From assembly GCA_033851845.1 (NCBI GenBank), contig JAWWOH010000058.1:1-64000 (forward strand): DNA of 64,000 bases, written 5' to 3'. The DNA comes from RYN-124 sp033851845. Its GTDB lineage: Bacteria > Actinomycetota > Actinomycetes > Mycobacteriales > SCTD01. Both the position numbers and the translations under genes were made by a program. The notes beneath the pieces were generated by a model, which was not told the DNA's origin, ran no database searches, and was given only the letters and a program-made list of their open reading frames with translations. This document shows positions 8,146 to 16,640 of the stretch, one piece after another; positions within the stretch are counted from its first letter, which is position 1; each line of letters starts with the position of its first letter.

Positions 8146-9441
8146 TCAACTGAGGTGGGAGCCGGTCGCCACCAGGGTGTCGCGGGCGACGTGCTTGCGC
8201 CCCCGGAGCAGCAGGGCACTGGCGACCAGGATCGTCGGCAGCGTCCAGCGGAAGGCCAGGCCCAGGTCTCCGCGGAGCACGCCGTCGGCCGCGAGCACCC
8301 GGTGATGGTCGGCGAGCAGACCGACGACCGGGGGGAAGACCGCGGCCAGCGCGTTGCTCGACAGCTTGAGAATGCCGAAGGCGGTGCCGCGCAATGCCGG
8401 CGGGACGACCTCGGTCGTCAAGACCGTCGTCGCCGGCAGCGATCCGACGAGCAGCCCGACCGACAGGCCCTGGACGGGCAGCCGGACTCCCAGTGCGAGG
8501 CCGTCGAGGAAGCTCGCCGTGAAGAGCACCGTCCCGAGAGCCGTGAAGACCGCAGCCACCAGCAGCGCCGCCCCCGCGACCCGGTGCCGCAGCCGGTCGA
8601 CGAGCCACCCGCCGGCGAGGCTCCCCGCCAGTGCGCCGAGCAGAACCGGTACGCCGGCGACGGTCCCGGCCTTGGCGAGGCTCAGCCCGTGCTCTCGTTG
8701 GAAGTAGACAACGCCCCAGAAAGCGACGGCGGACAGCGAGCCGGTCGTGAGTGCCGTGGCGAGAATGAGTGCGCGCAACGACGGGATGGACAGGACAGCA
8801 CGCACGGCCGTCCTGGTGGGGAGCCGTTCCGGTGCGGCAATGGGGGCGACCTCGCTCTCGCCGCGTCGCGGCTCCCGAAGTCGCGACACAAGCAGCGCCA
8901 CCAGCAGACCGGGCACGGCGAGCGCGATGACCGCGATCCGCCACCCGAACAGCGCGCCGAGGCCGGACCCGACGCCGAGGCCGAGCGCAGCGCCGACGAC
9001 GGGCGTGACCCGCTGGATGCCGTAGGCGCGGCCGCGCCGCTCCGGGCTGTAGTAGTCGGCGAGAAGGGACTGCGCCGAAGGGTCGGCCATCGCGTCGCCA
9101 CCGCCGAGCAGCACGCGCATCCCGAGCAGCTGGCCGTAGCTGCGGACGGCGCCGGTCATGCTGACGAAGGCCGACCAGAAGACGAAGGTCCCCGCGATGA
9201 AGCGGCGTCGGTCGACGCGATCGGCGAGCAGGCCGGCCGGCAACGCGACGACCAGCGCGGCGACGATGATCGCAGTGTCCAGCAGGCCGCCCTGGAAGTC
9301 ACTGAAGTGCAGGTCGTCCTGCACCAGTGACAGCACTGCCGGCAGCACGCGCCGCTCGATGCCCTCGACCAGTCCGAGCAGGGCGAGGACCGCAAGGGGC
9401 AACCGGCCGTACGGGCCCCACTTCGTCGGGGCCTGCGTCAC
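8146..9441 (-). CDS. MFS transporter
   Basis: Major facilitator protein of 431 residues with about 12 membrane segments. LLADRVDRRRF is the cytosolic motif A region. The layout resembles the spinster-like/aromatic acid branch. It starts at a GTG 4 bases past the echA19 stop, so it is the third gene of the ferredoxin-echA19-MFS unit. The expression context predicts traffic of a sterol-related compound, but the sequence does not show the direction or the substrate. Confidence 0.85.
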   Translation of the reverse strand: MTQAPTKWGPYGRLPLAVLALLGLVEGIERRVLPAVLSLVQDDLHFSDFQGGLLDTAIIVAALVVALPAGLLADRVDRRRFIAGTFVFWSAFVSMTGAVRSYGQLLGMRVLLGGGDAMADPSAQSLLADYYSPERRGRAYGIQRVTPVVGAALGLGVGSGLGALFGWRIAVIALAVPGLLVALLVSRLREPRRGESEVAPIAAPERLPTRTAVRAVLSIPSLRALILATALTTGSLSAVAFWGVVYFQREHGLSLAKAGTVAGVPVLLGALAGSLAGGWLVDRLRHRVAGAALLVAAVFTALGTVLFTASFLDGLALGVRLPVQGLSVGLLVGSLPATTVLTTEVVPPALRGTAFGILKLSSNALAAVFPPVVGLLADHHRVLAADGVLRGDLGLAFRWTLPTILVASALLLRGRKHVARDTLVATGSHLS

Positions 9442-9445
9442 TGGC

Positions 9446-10243
9446 TCAGCGGCCGGTGAAGACGGCCGGCCGCTTCTCGGCGAACGCGCGCGGGCCCTCC
9501 TTGGCGTCTTCTGTCGCGAACACCGGCATGCCGAGCTCGAGCTCGACCTTGAGCGCCTCGTCCTCGGGCAGCCCCTCAGTCGCGATGAGGCTCCGCTTCA
9601 CCGCCTTCACCGCCAGCGGGCCGTTCGCGCAGATCGCCTCGGCGATCTCCAGTGCCCGCTGCAACGCGGTTCCGTCGGGCACGACCGATCCGATCAGGCC
9701 CCACTGCAGGGCTTCCTGCGCGGAGATGGTCTTGCCGGTGAGGAGCAGCTCGGCGGCGACCGTGTAGGGGATCTGCCGGCGCAGCCGGACCGTCGAGCCG
9801 CCGAGGGGGAACAGGCCCCGTCGTACCTCTGCGACACCGAACGTCGCCGACTCGCCCGCAACCCGGATGTCGGTGGCCTGCAGGATCTCCGTGCCGCCCG
9901 CGATGGCCGGCCCCTCCACCGCCGCGATCAGCGGCTTCTCCAGCCGGTAGTGGCGCAGCAGCGCCTTCCAGGCCATGTCGGCGTCCTGCCGGAACCGCTG
10001 CGCGTACGTGTCGTCGGGCGCCGGGTTGCTCATCATCGCCTTGAGGTCGGCGCCGGCGCAGAAGACGGTGTCGCTGCCGGTGAGGATGACGCAGCGGACG
10101 TCGTCGTCCTCGTTGGCCGTGGTCCACGCTTCGTACATCCGCGCCAGCATGTTCGGCGAGAAGGCGTTCTTCGACTCCGGCCGGTTCATCCGGGCGATGA
10201 GGACGTTGCCGGACCGCTCGACGAGCAGGTGCTCCTCGCTCAT
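9446..10243 (-). CDS. echA19: Enoyl-CoA hydratase, EchA19-like
   Basis: Crotonase-fold enoyl-CoA hydratase of 265 residues. The oxyanion-hole strand FCAGADLKA and the long block KPLIAAVEGPAIAGGTEIL, followed by TDIRVAGESATFG, are very close to M. tuberculosis EchA19. So is the ending DAKEGPRAFAEKR. EchA19 hydrates steroid enoyl-CoA thioesters in side-chain beta-oxidation. ATG 10243 has GGAGAGG about 10 bases upstream and overlaps the ferredoxin stop by 4 bases (ATGA), indicating translational coupling. No sign of decay. Confidence 0.9.
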   Translation of the reverse strand: MSEEHLLVERSGNVLIARMNRPESKNAFSPNMLARMYEAWTTANEDDDVRCVILTGSDTVFCAGADLKAMMSNPAPDDTYAQRFRQDADMAWKALLRHYRLEKPLIAAVEGPAIAGGTEILQATDIRVAGESATFGVAEVRRGLFPLGGSTVRLRRQIPYTVAAELLLTGKTISAQEALQWGLIGSVVPDGTALQRALEIAEAICANGPLAVKAVKRSLIATEGLPEDEALKVELELGMPVFATEDAKEGPRAFAEKRPAVFTGR

Positions 10244-10461
10244 GGGAAGACGACCTCTCCAGTAGCGACGTCCTTCGCGCTGATCGCCTCGACCGGGCAG
10301 CTCTCCATCGCCTCGGTCAGCTTCGGCGACTCCGGGTGCGGGTTGCCGTTGACGACTGTCGCCCGGGGCTTCTTCAGCACGAAGACGTCCGGGGCGGTGT
10401 TGCGGCAGTAGCCCGAGCTGATGCACGCCGGACCGACGGTGACCTCGAGCTCGCGGGGCAT
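10240..10461 (-). CDS. Small [3Fe-4S]-type ferredoxin
   Basis: Ferredoxin of 73 residues with three cysteines, C13, C19 and C55. The first two lie in ACISSGYC, where the usual second cysteine position is serine, and the third is in ESCP. This three-cysteine pattern is typical of the [3Fe-4S] ferredoxins that pass electrons to actinobacterial cytochromes P450 and resembles FdxD of the KstR regulon. ATG 10461 has AGGAG 6 bases upstream. It is first in the operon with echA19 and probably serves the CYP125-like P450 at 17791 or the oxygenases elsewhere in the regulon. Confidence 0.88.
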   Translation of the reverse strand: MPRELEVTVGPACISSGYCRNTAPDVFVLKKPRATVVNGNPHPESPKLTEAMESCPVEAISAKDVATGEVVFP

Positions 10462-10503
10462 CGGCGCTCCTGTCGGGTGGGCGGGTGCGGGCGGCCCGGA
10501 CAC

Positions 10504-10528
10504 TAGAACAGATTCTAGTTCTGTTCTA
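10504..10528. promoter_or_regulatory. Composite KstR-like operator with overlapping promoter
   Basis: The stretch begins TAGAACAG and ends CTGTTCTA, an 8-base inverted repeat around a 9-base centre. The left half alone reads TAGAACAGATTCTA, one mismatch from the KstR pattern; the right half is a poorer copy. TAGGTT at 10527-10532 is a good -10 and ends 6 bases before the GTG at 10539, so the plus-strand gene is probably leaderless. The region also serves the divergent ferredoxin gene. Confidence 0.65.
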
Positions 10529-10538
10529 GGTTGCGGCC

Positions 10539-11612
10539 GTGCCGATCCCCGCGCAGCGCGATGTCGAGCAGTCCAAGAAGTCGCTGGCGAGCTGGTTCGC
10601 CGGTGTCCTGGCCGCAGACGGTGACGTGTCCCTGTCGGACTTCCGCGGGCCGGGTGCCACCGGCTTCTCGAACGAGACGCACATCGTCGACGTGACGTGG
10701 TCGGTGGGCGGCACGGAGCAGGCGCAGACCTTCGTCGTACGCGTTGCCCCGACCGGCTACGCGCTGTTCCCGGACGCCGCCTTCGACGTGCAGCACCGCG
10801 TCCTGCGGGCGTTGGGCGCGGACGGCACGATCCCCGTGCCCGTCGTGCGGTGGTACGAGACCGATCCGAGTGTCCTCGGCGCGCCGTTCTTCGTGATGGA
10901 CGAGATCAAGGGACGGGTTCCGCCGGACAACCCGCCGTACCACGTGAGCGGTTGGCTGCACGACGTCACGCCGGACGTCCGGGAGCGCATCTGGTGGGGT
11001 GCGATCGACACGATGGCCGATCTGCACCGGCTCGACTGGCGGGGCATCGAGCTCGACTTCCTCGGCGGGCCGGATGCCGGGCTGCAGCAGCAGCTCGCCT
11101 ACTACGAGGGCTTCCTCGAGCAGGTCGAGGAGCTCGAGCCGGTCCCGATGGCGCGGCGCGCGCTGGCCTGGCTCAAGGCCAACCCGCCGCGGAGCGACGA
11201 GCCGCTGGTGCTGTGCTGGGGCGACGCGCGCGTCGGCAATGTGATGTACGACGACGACGGAGCGCGGCTCGCCGTACTCGACTGGGAGATGGTCACCCTC
11301 GGCTCGCCGTCGCAGGACGTCGCGTGGGCGTGGTTCCTCGACCGGCACCACAGCGAGGGCTGCCACGTGCCGCGGCTGGACGGCTTCCCGTCGAAGGCCG
11401 ACACGGTGCGCAGGTACGAGGAGCGCAGCGGCCTGCCCTTGCGGGAGCTCGACTACTACGAGGTCTTCGCCGCGTTCCGGTTCTGCGTGATCATGGGCAA
11501 GCTCGCCGTCATCTTCAAGGACTGGGGCCTGCTGCCGGCAGACGACCGGATGGCGCAGGAGAACACCGTCACCGCGCTGACCGAGACCGTGCTCGCCGAG
11601 CGGGGGGCCTGA
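10539..11612 (+). CDS. Phosphotransferase family protein (APH fold, ACAD10/11-N-terminus-like)
   Basis: Protein of 357 residues with the APH kinase fold. Visible are GATGFSNETH in the nucleotide-binding lobe, FVVRV with a candidate arginine/lysine site, FFVMDEIKG in the hinge, and the catalytic LCWGDARVGNVMY followed by VLDWEMVTLGSP. This matches the phosphotransferase branch fused to acyl-CoA dehydrogenases in eukaryotic ACAD10/11, which phosphorylates 4-hydroxyacyl-CoAs. The substrate here is unknown. It starts at GTG 10539 just behind the composite KstR-like operator and is followed after 2 bases by an unknown gene, forming a two-gene unit. Confidence 0.82.
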   Translation: MPIPAQRDVEQSKKSLASWFAGVLAADGDVSLSDFRGPGATGFSNETHIVDVTWSVGGTEQAQTFVVRVAPTGYALFPDAAFDVQHRVLRALGADGTIPVPVVRWYETDPSVLGAPFFVMDEIKGRVPPDNPPYHVSGWLHDVTPDVRERIWWGAIDTMADLHRLDWRGIELDFLGGPDAGLQQQLAYYEGFLEQVEELEPVPMARRALAWLKANPPRSDEPLVLCWGDARVGNVMYDDDGARLAVLDWEMVTLGSPSQDVAWAWFLDRHHSEGCHVPRLDGFPSKADTVRRYEERSGLPLRELDYYEVFAAFRFCVIMGKLAVIFKDWGLLPADDRMAQENTVTALTETVLAERGA

Positions 11613-11614
11613 CG

Positions 11615-12685
11615 GTGCTCTCGCCCCTCGACGACCTGCCGATCCACCAGGTCGCCCAGACCATGGCGACGGTCGGCACCAGCGACCGCAACTTCTACGA
11701 CCGCTACTACTTCAGCCTGCACGGCTCCGACGACGCGTTCTTCCTCGCGGCCGGCCTCGGGCAGTACCCCAACCTCGGCGTGTGCGACGGGTTCGTCTGC
11801 GTCGCGCGGGACTCGACGCAGACGGTGGTGCGCGCGTCGCGTCCGCTGGGGCTCGACCGGCTCGACGTCAGCGTCGGACCGCTGCGTGTCGAAGTCATCG
11901 AGGGACTGCGGCGCGTCCGGCTGATCTGCGACGAGGTCGAGGGCTTTGCGCTCGACGTCACGTGGGAGGGCAGCATCCCGGCGTACGAGGAACCGCGCAT
12001 GCTGCTCGCGGCGCCGCACGGCCGCTACGTGATCGACACGATGCGGTTCCTGCAGACCGGTTGCTGGACAGGTTCGATGCTGCTCGACGGCCGCACCATC
12101 GACGTCACGCCGGACCGGTTCTGGGGTAGCCGCGACCGGTCGTGGGGAGTGCGGCCGGTGGGGGAGCCGGAGCCTGCCGGGGCGCCGACCCAGATCAGCG
12201 GCTTCTTCTGGAACTACTTCGTGGCGCAGTTCGACGGCTTCTCGGTCATCTACATGGCGCAGGAGGACTCGAACGGACGGCGTACGACGGAAGAGGGCGT
12301 GAAGCTGTACGCCGATGGCCGGGTCGAGCACCTGGGCCGACCGGAGCACGCGCTGGAGTTCGTGCCGGGAACACGGAAGGTGTCACGCGCAACCGTCCGC
12401 TTCGCAGGCGGAACGGAGCTGACGGGTGAGGTGCTGCGGCCGCTGCACCTGGCCCGCGGCACCGGCTACGGCTTCGACGCCGACTGGCGGCACGGCATGT
12501 GGCAGGGGGAGGAGGTCGTCGTCCAGAAGCGCGACTTCGACACCGAGGACCCGTCGATCGTCCCGATGCCCGGCGCCATCATCGACAACGTGGCGCGGTT
12601 CGGCTTCGACGGTGCGGTCGGCTACGGGCTGCTCGAGGCGATGGCGATCGGCCCGCACCCGCAGTACTTCGACGGCTGGGACTGA
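11615..12685 (+). CDS. Conserved protein of unknown function, beta-rich
   Basis: Protein of 356 residues that I cannot place in a named family with confidence. It has no signal peptide and no membrane segment. Alternating hydrophobic strands and many aromatic residues, for example NFYDRYYFSLHG, GFFWNYFVAQFDGFSVIYM and GYGFDADWRHGMWQGEE, suggest a beta-barrel such as the AttH/lipocalin-like fold; that is inference. It starts at GTG 11615, 2 bases after the kinase-fold gene, and shares its KstR-site-bearing promoter. A hairpin at 12693-12754 ends the transcript. Confidence 0.75.
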   Translation: MLSPLDDLPIHQVAQTMATVGTSDRNFYDRYYFSLHGSDDAFFLAAGLGQYPNLGVCDGFVCVARDSTQTVVRASRPLGLDRLDVSVGPLRVEVIEGLRRVRLICDEVEGFALDVTWEGSIPAYEEPRMLLAAPHGRYVIDTMRFLQTGCWTGSMLLDGRTIDVTPDRFWGSRDRSWGVRPVGEPEPAGAPTQISGFFWNYFVAQFDGFSVIYMAQEDSNGRRTTEEGVKLYADGRVEHLGRPEHALEFVPGTRKVSRATVRFAGGTELTGEVLRPLHLARGTGYGFDADWRHGMWQGEEVVVQKRDFDTEDPSIVPMPGAIIDNVARFGFDGAVGYGLLEAMAIGPHPQYFDGWD

Positions 12686-12692
12686 CCACCTC

Positions 12693-12754
12693 GTTGAGTG
12701 GTGGCGTACGCCCCGTCCGAGCGGGGTGAAGTGGGGCGCGAGCCACCACTCAAC
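12693..12754. terminator. Probable bidirectional terminator hairpin
   Basis: Exact 13-base arms, GTTGAGTGGTGGC at 12693-12705 and its complement at 12742-12754, enclose a second GC-rich inner stem. It lies between the convergent stops at 12685 and 12768. There is no strong U-run on either side, as is common in high-GC actinobacteria. Confidence 0.7.
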
Positions 12755-12767
12755 GGTGGGGTGAAGG

Positions 12768-13931
12768 TCAGAGGCGCTCGAGGATCGTTGCGGGGGCGAG
12801 GGCGCCGCCGGCGCACATGGTGATGAGCGCGAACTGCTTGTCGGTGCGCTCGAGCTCGTGCAGGGCCGTCGTGATGAGCCGGCTGCCCGTGGACCCCACC
12901 GGGTGACCGAGTGCGATCGCGCCGCCGTTGACGTTGATCTTGTCCGGATCGATCCCGTGCACCTGCTGCATCGACAGGACGACCGAGGCGAAGGCCTCGT
13001 TGACCTCGAACAGGTCGATGTCGTCCACCGTCATGCCGGCCTTCTTCAGCACCGCCGCGGTGGCGTCGACCGGACCGTCGAGGTGGTAGTACGGGTCCGA
13101 CCCGACGAGCACGCGCGCGACGATGCGGGCCCGCGGGCGCAGGCCGGCGGCGGAGGCGCGCTCGCGGCTCATCCACATGACCGCGGCCGCCCCGTCGGAG
13201 ATCTGGCTGCTGGTGCCCGCCGTGTGGATGCCGTCCGGGAGCACGGCCTTCAGGGTGGCGAGCTTCTCCAGCGTCGTCTCGCGCAGCCCCTGGTCACGAT
13301 CGACGATCCGCGTCTCACCGGTCGGCTGGCCGTCCTCGCCGAGGACCGGCGCCTCCATCGAGAAGACCTCGCGGTCGAACCGGCCCTCGGCCCACGCGCG
13401 CGCAGCGTTCTGCTGCGACCGGAAGCCGAGGCCGTCGATGTCCTCGCGCGTGATGCCGCGGTTCTTGGCGATGCGCTCGGCTGCCTCGAACTGGTTCGGC
13501 AGGTCGATGTCCCAGTCGTCGGGGCGGCTGCTGCCGGGGCCGTTCATGACGTTGGCGCCGAGCGGCACCCGGCTCATGGCCTCCACGCCGCAGGCAATGC
13601 CCACGTCGATGGAGCCGGTGGCGATCAGGCCCTCGATGAGGTGGTTGGCCTGCAGCGCCGAGCCGCATTGGCAGTCGACCGTCGTCGTCCCGGTCGTGTA
13701 CGGCAGCCCGGCCGCGAGCCAGGCGTTCCGGGTGACGCTGGAGCCCTGCTCGCCGGCCTGCGTCACGCAGCCGCCGATGGCCTGCTCCACGTCGCTCGGG
13801 TCGATCCCGGCCCGCTTCACGACCTCGACCTGCGCGGCACCGAGCAGCTTCGTCGCGTGCAGTCCGGCCAGGTGGCCGTTGCGCTTCCCGATGGGTGTCC
13901 GGGTCGCCTCGACGATGACCGCCTCGGGCAT
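12768..13931 (-). CDS. fadA5: Steroid thiolase FadA5-like acetyl-CoA acetyltransferase
   Basis: Degradative thiolase of 387 residues. C89 in VDCQCGS, H343 in GGAIALGHPVG and C373 in TMCAGGAL are the catalytic set. Each is displaced by four residues from those I recall for M. tuberculosis FadA5 (C93, H347, C377). Long identical blocks such as DIDLPNQFEAAERIAK, AGTSSQISDGAAAV and ALITMCAGGAL support orthology. FadA5 thiolyses 3,22-dioxochol-4-en-24-oyl-CoA to the C22 acyl-CoA and acetyl-CoA. ATG 13931 has GGAGG about 7 bases upstream. It is divergent from the chsH2 operon, with KstR-like sites in the shared spacer. Confidence 0.93.
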   Translation of the reverse strand: MPEAVIVEATRTPIGKRNGHLAGLHATKLLGAAQVEVVKRAGIDPSDVEQAIGGCVTQAGEQGSSVTRNAWLAAGLPYTTGTTTVDCQCGSALQANHLIEGLIATGSIDVGIACGVEAMSRVPLGANVMNGPGSSRPDDWDIDLPNQFEAAERIAKNRGITREDIDGLGFRSQQNAARAWAEGRFDREVFSMEAPVLGEDGQPTGETRIVDRDQGLRETTLEKLATLKAVLPDGIHTAGTSSQISDGAAAVMWMSRERASAAGLRPRARIVARVLVGSDPYYHLDGPVDATAAVLKKAGMTVDDIDLFEVNEAFASVVLSMQQVHGIDPDKINVNGGAIALGHPVGSTGSRLITTALHELERTDKQFALITMCAGGALAPATILERL

Positions 13932-13982
13932 GGGGGAGCCTCCTCACCTGGGCGCGGGCAGGCGCGCCGGAAGCACCCAAAT

Positions 13983-13996
13983 TAGTACGTGTTCTA
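13983..13996. promoter_or_regulatory. KstR-type operator, one mismatch
   Basis: TAGTACGTGTTCTA differs from TnnAACnnGTTnnA only at the first A of AAC. It lies 52 bases upstream of fadA5 on the side facing that gene. Confidence 0.7.
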
Positions 13997-14029
13997 GTCG
14001 TGTGACAAGGATCCCCCGCGTGCCAGAAC

Positions 14030-14043
14030 TAGAACAGGTTCTT
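14030..14043. promoter_or_regulatory. KstR-type operator, one mismatch
   Basis: TAGAACAGGTTCTT misses only the last A of TnnAACnnGTTnnA. It overlaps TTGACA at 14042-14047, a consensus -35 for the chsH2 operon at 14079, so repressor and RNA polymerase should compete here. Confidence 0.7.
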
Positions 14044-14078
14044 GACAGGGGAGCAGCCGGGGATGTCTGCTTTGCACG

Positions 14079-15026
14079 ATGACGACCGTCGACGAGCCGC
14101 GCTCGGAGAGCGCCTCGCTGCTCGCCGAGGCTGCCTCCTTCGTCGGTGGCCCGCCGGGTGAGATCCGCGTGGGACGCGACCCGGTGAACCTGCCGATGGT
14201 GCATCACTGGTGCCAGGCGCTCGGCGACACGAACCCGGCGTACCTCGATGAGGAGTGGGCCGCCGCGAGCCGCCGGGGCCACCTCATCGCGCCCCCGGGG
14301 ATGCTCCAGACCTGGACGATGGATGCCCCGCGCGGCGGTGCGCCCGGGTCCAACGACGAGGTGATGCGACGGCTCGACGAGGCCGGCTACACCTCGGTCG
14401 TCGCGGTCAACTACGAGCACGAGTACCTCCGCGAGCTGCGGCACGGCGAGCGCGTCAGCGTGCGGTCGATGGCCGAGGACCTGTCGGCGGAGAAGAAGAC
14501 CGCGCTCGGCGTCGGTGTCTTCACGACCGTGAAGCACGAGTACACGACCGACGACGGAGAGGTCGTCGGCGTCGGCCGGATGCGGCTGCTGAAATTCAAG
14601 CCCCCGGCCAAACCACCGGCCATCGGCACGCGCGCCGCCGTCGCCGTCGGCCGGGACAACGCCTACTTCTGGGAGGGCGTCGACGCGGGCGAGCTGCGCA
14701 TCCAGCGCTGCGACGGCTGCGCAGTCCTGCGTCATCCGCCCCAGCCGATGTGCGACCGCTGCGGCAGCACCGACCAGGGCTACGTCGTGGCTGCCGGGAC
14801 GGGGACCGTCTACAGCCACGTGACGCACCACTACCCACCGCTGCCGGGCGTCGAGCTGCCCCACACGGTGCTGCTCGTCGAGCTCGCCGAGGGCGTGCGA
14901 ATCGTCAGCGAGCTGGCACCGGGGGAGGACGCCGCGCGGGTCGAGGTCGGCGTCGCCGTACGGGTCGCCCTCGAGAAGGTCCCCGGCGCAAACCGGGTCC
15001 TGCCCGTCTTCCGGATCGCGTCGTGA
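14079..15026 (+). CDS. chsH2: ChsH2-like steroid enoyl-CoA hydratase subunit (MaoC + DUF35)
   Basis: Protein of 315 residues made of an N-terminal MaoC-like hotdog domain (about 1-170) and a C-terminal DUF35 domain. The latter has a zinc ribbon, with CDGC near residue 210 and CDRC near 226, and an OB-fold (about 240-315). This is the architecture of M. tuberculosis ChsH2. There the hotdog part forms a heterotetrameric hydratase with ChsH1, and the DUF35 part binds the aldolase Ltp2. It hydrates 3-oxopregna-4,17-diene-20-carboxyl-CoA. First gene of a 13-gene operon; chsH1 overlaps its stop by 4 bases (GTGA). Confidence 0.92.
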   Translation: MTTVDEPRSESASLLAEAASFVGGPPGEIRVGRDPVNLPMVHHWCQALGDTNPAYLDEEWAAASRRGHLIAPPGMLQTWTMDAPRGGAPGSNDEVMRRLDEAGYTSVVAVNYEHEYLRELRHGERVSVRSMAEDLSAEKKTALGVGVFTTVKHEYTTDDGEVVGVGRMRLLKFKPPAKPPAIGTRAAVAVGRDNAYFWEGVDAGELRIQRCDGCAVLRHPPQPMCDRCGSTDQGYVVAAGTGTVYSHVTHHYPPLPGVELPHTVLLVELAEGVRIVSELAPGEDAARVEVGVAVRVALEKVPGANRVLPVFRIAS

Positions 15027-15457
15027 CCGCGACCACCGAGCGGGCCACGGGCACCCCCGCTGTTGGGGACGAGCTCCCGCAGCTGGTGCTCGAGGCGAGC
15101 GTCCGCAACATCGTCTCCACCGCGATCGCGACGCGCGACTACCAGGACGTGCACCACGACATCGCCGCCGCGCAGGAGCGCGGGTCCAAGACCATCTTCA
15201 CGAACATCCTGACAAGCAACGGCTACTGCATCCGGTTCGTCACCGACTGGACCGGACCCGAGGCGGTCGTGAAGCGCGCGAAGATCCGGCTCGGCGTGCC
15301 CAACTACGCCGGCGACACGATGACGATGACCGGCAGCGTGGCCGAGGTGGAGCAGACAGACGAGGGCCCGCTGGTCACCGTCGCTGTTCGTGGCGCCAAC
15401 TCGCTCGGCGACCACGTCACCGGCACGGTCACAGTGCTGCTGCCAGGGCCGGCCTGA
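15023..15457 (+). CDS. chsH1: ChsH1-like MaoC hydratase subunit
   Basis: Single hotdog-domain protein of 144 residues. The hydratase motif appears as ATRDYQDVHHDIAAAQERG, with the aspartate and histidine of the MaoC active site, followed by TNILTSNGY. In known systems ChsH1 carries the catalytic residues and pairs with ChsH2 to hydrate the C17 double bond of the three-carbon side chain. GTG 15023 overlaps the chsH2 stop and is the only sensible start. The ltp2 ATG overlaps its stop by one base. Confidence 0.92.
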   Translation: MTATTERATGTPAVGDELPQLVLEASVRNIVSTAIATRDYQDVHHDIAAAQERGSKTIFTNILTSNGYCIRFVTDWTGPEAVVKRAKIRLGVPNYAGDTMTMTGSVAEVEQTDEGPLVTVAVRGANSLGDHVTGTVTVLLPGPA

Positions 15458-16629
15458 TGGCCCGCGGCTTCGCGCGCGAGACCGCGATCGTCGGCATCGG
15501 CGCGACGGAGTTCTCCAAGAACAGCGGCCGCTCGGAGCTGCAGCTCGCCGCCGAAGCGGTGCGCGACGCGGTCGCGGATGCCGGGCTGCAGCCGAGTGAC
15601 GTCGACGGGCTCACGACGTTCACGATGGAGACCAACTCCGAGATCAACGTGGCGAAGACGACGGGCATCGGCGACCTGACGTTCTTCTCCAAGATCGGGT
15701 ACGGCGGCGGCGCTGCGTGCGCGACCGTGCAGCAGGCAGCGCTCGCCGTCTCGTCGGGTGTCGCCGACGTCGTCGTCTGCTACCGCGCTTTCAACGAGCG
15801 CAGCGGGCACCGGTTCGGAGCCGGCGCCGCGCGCACCGAGCCGACGGCCGAAGGCATCGCGATGAGCTGGGTCAGCAGCTTCGGCCTGATGACCCCCGCC
15901 AGCTGGGTCGCGATGTTCGCCCGGCGCTACATGCACGAGTACGGCGCGACGAGCGAGGACTTCGGCCGCGTCAGCGTCGCCGACCGCAAGCACGCAGCCA
16001 CCAACCCGAAGGCGTGGTTCTACGGCAAGCCGATCACCCTCGAGGAGCACCAGGCGTCGCGCTGGATCGTCGACCCGCTGCACCTGCTCGACTGCTGCCA
16101 GGAGACCGATGGCGGCCAGGCGCTCGTCGTCACGACCACAGAGCGCGCTCGCGACCTGCCGCACCCCCCGGCCGTCGTTGCCGGCGCAGCGCAGGGGGCG
16201 GCCAAGGGGCAGGAGTCGATGGTCAGCTACTACCGCGACGACATCGGCGGGCTGCCGGAGATGGGCCTGGTCGCCCAGCAGCTGTGGGCGCAGTCCGGCG
16301 TCGGTCCGCAGGACGTGCAGACGGCTGTCATCTACGACCACTTCACGCCGTTCGTGCTGCAGCAGCTCGAGGAGTTCGGCTTCTGCGGCCGCGGGGAGGC
16401 CAAGGACTTCATCGCCGACGGCGAGATCGAGCTCGGCGGGCGGCTGCCCCTCAACACGCACGGCGGCCAGCTCGGCGAGGCCTACCTGCACGGCATGAAC
16501 GGCATCGCCGAGGCCGTCCGCCAGGTGCGCGGGACCTCGGTCAACCAGGTCCCCGACGTGGAGAACGTCCTCGTCACCGCAGGCACCGGCGTACCCACCA
16601 GCGGCCTCGTCCTGTCCACCGATCGATAG
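15457..16629 (+). CDS. ltp2: Ltp2-like steroid retro-aldolase (thiolase fold)
   Basis: Thiolase-fold protein of 390 residues beginning ETAIVGIGATEFSKNSGRSE, a characteristic lipid-transfer/thiolase-like start. In known systems Ltp2, together with the DUF35 domain of ChsH2, cleaves 17-hydroxy-3-oxo-4-pregnene-20-carboxyl-CoA. The products are androstenedione and propionyl-CoA, which completes side-chain removal. The glycine-rich GYGGGAACATVQQA and HGGQLGEAYLHGMN near the C-terminus are conserved in that group. The adjacency chsH2-chsH1-ltp2 matches the M. tuberculosis igr operon and is the strongest evidence for function. Confidence 0.92.
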   Translation: MARGFARETAIVGIGATEFSKNSGRSELQLAAEAVRDAVADAGLQPSDVDGLTTFTMETNSEINVAKTTGIGDLTFFSKIGYGGGAACATVQQAALAVSSGVADVVVCYRAFNERSGHRFGAGAARTEPTAEGIAMSWVSSFGLMTPASWVAMFARRYMHEYGATSEDFGRVSVADRKHAATNPKAWFYGKPITLEEHQASRWIVDPLHLLDCCQETDGGQALVVTTTERARDLPHPPAVVAGAAQGAAKGQESMVSYYRDDIGGLPEMGLVAQQLWAQSGVGPQDVQTAVIYDHFTPFVLQQLEEFGFCGRGEAKDFIADGEIELGGRLPLNTHGGQLGEAYLHGMNGIAEAVRQVRGTSVNQVPDVENVLVTAGTGVPTSGLVLSTDR

Positions 16630-16640
16630 AAGGAGCACCC

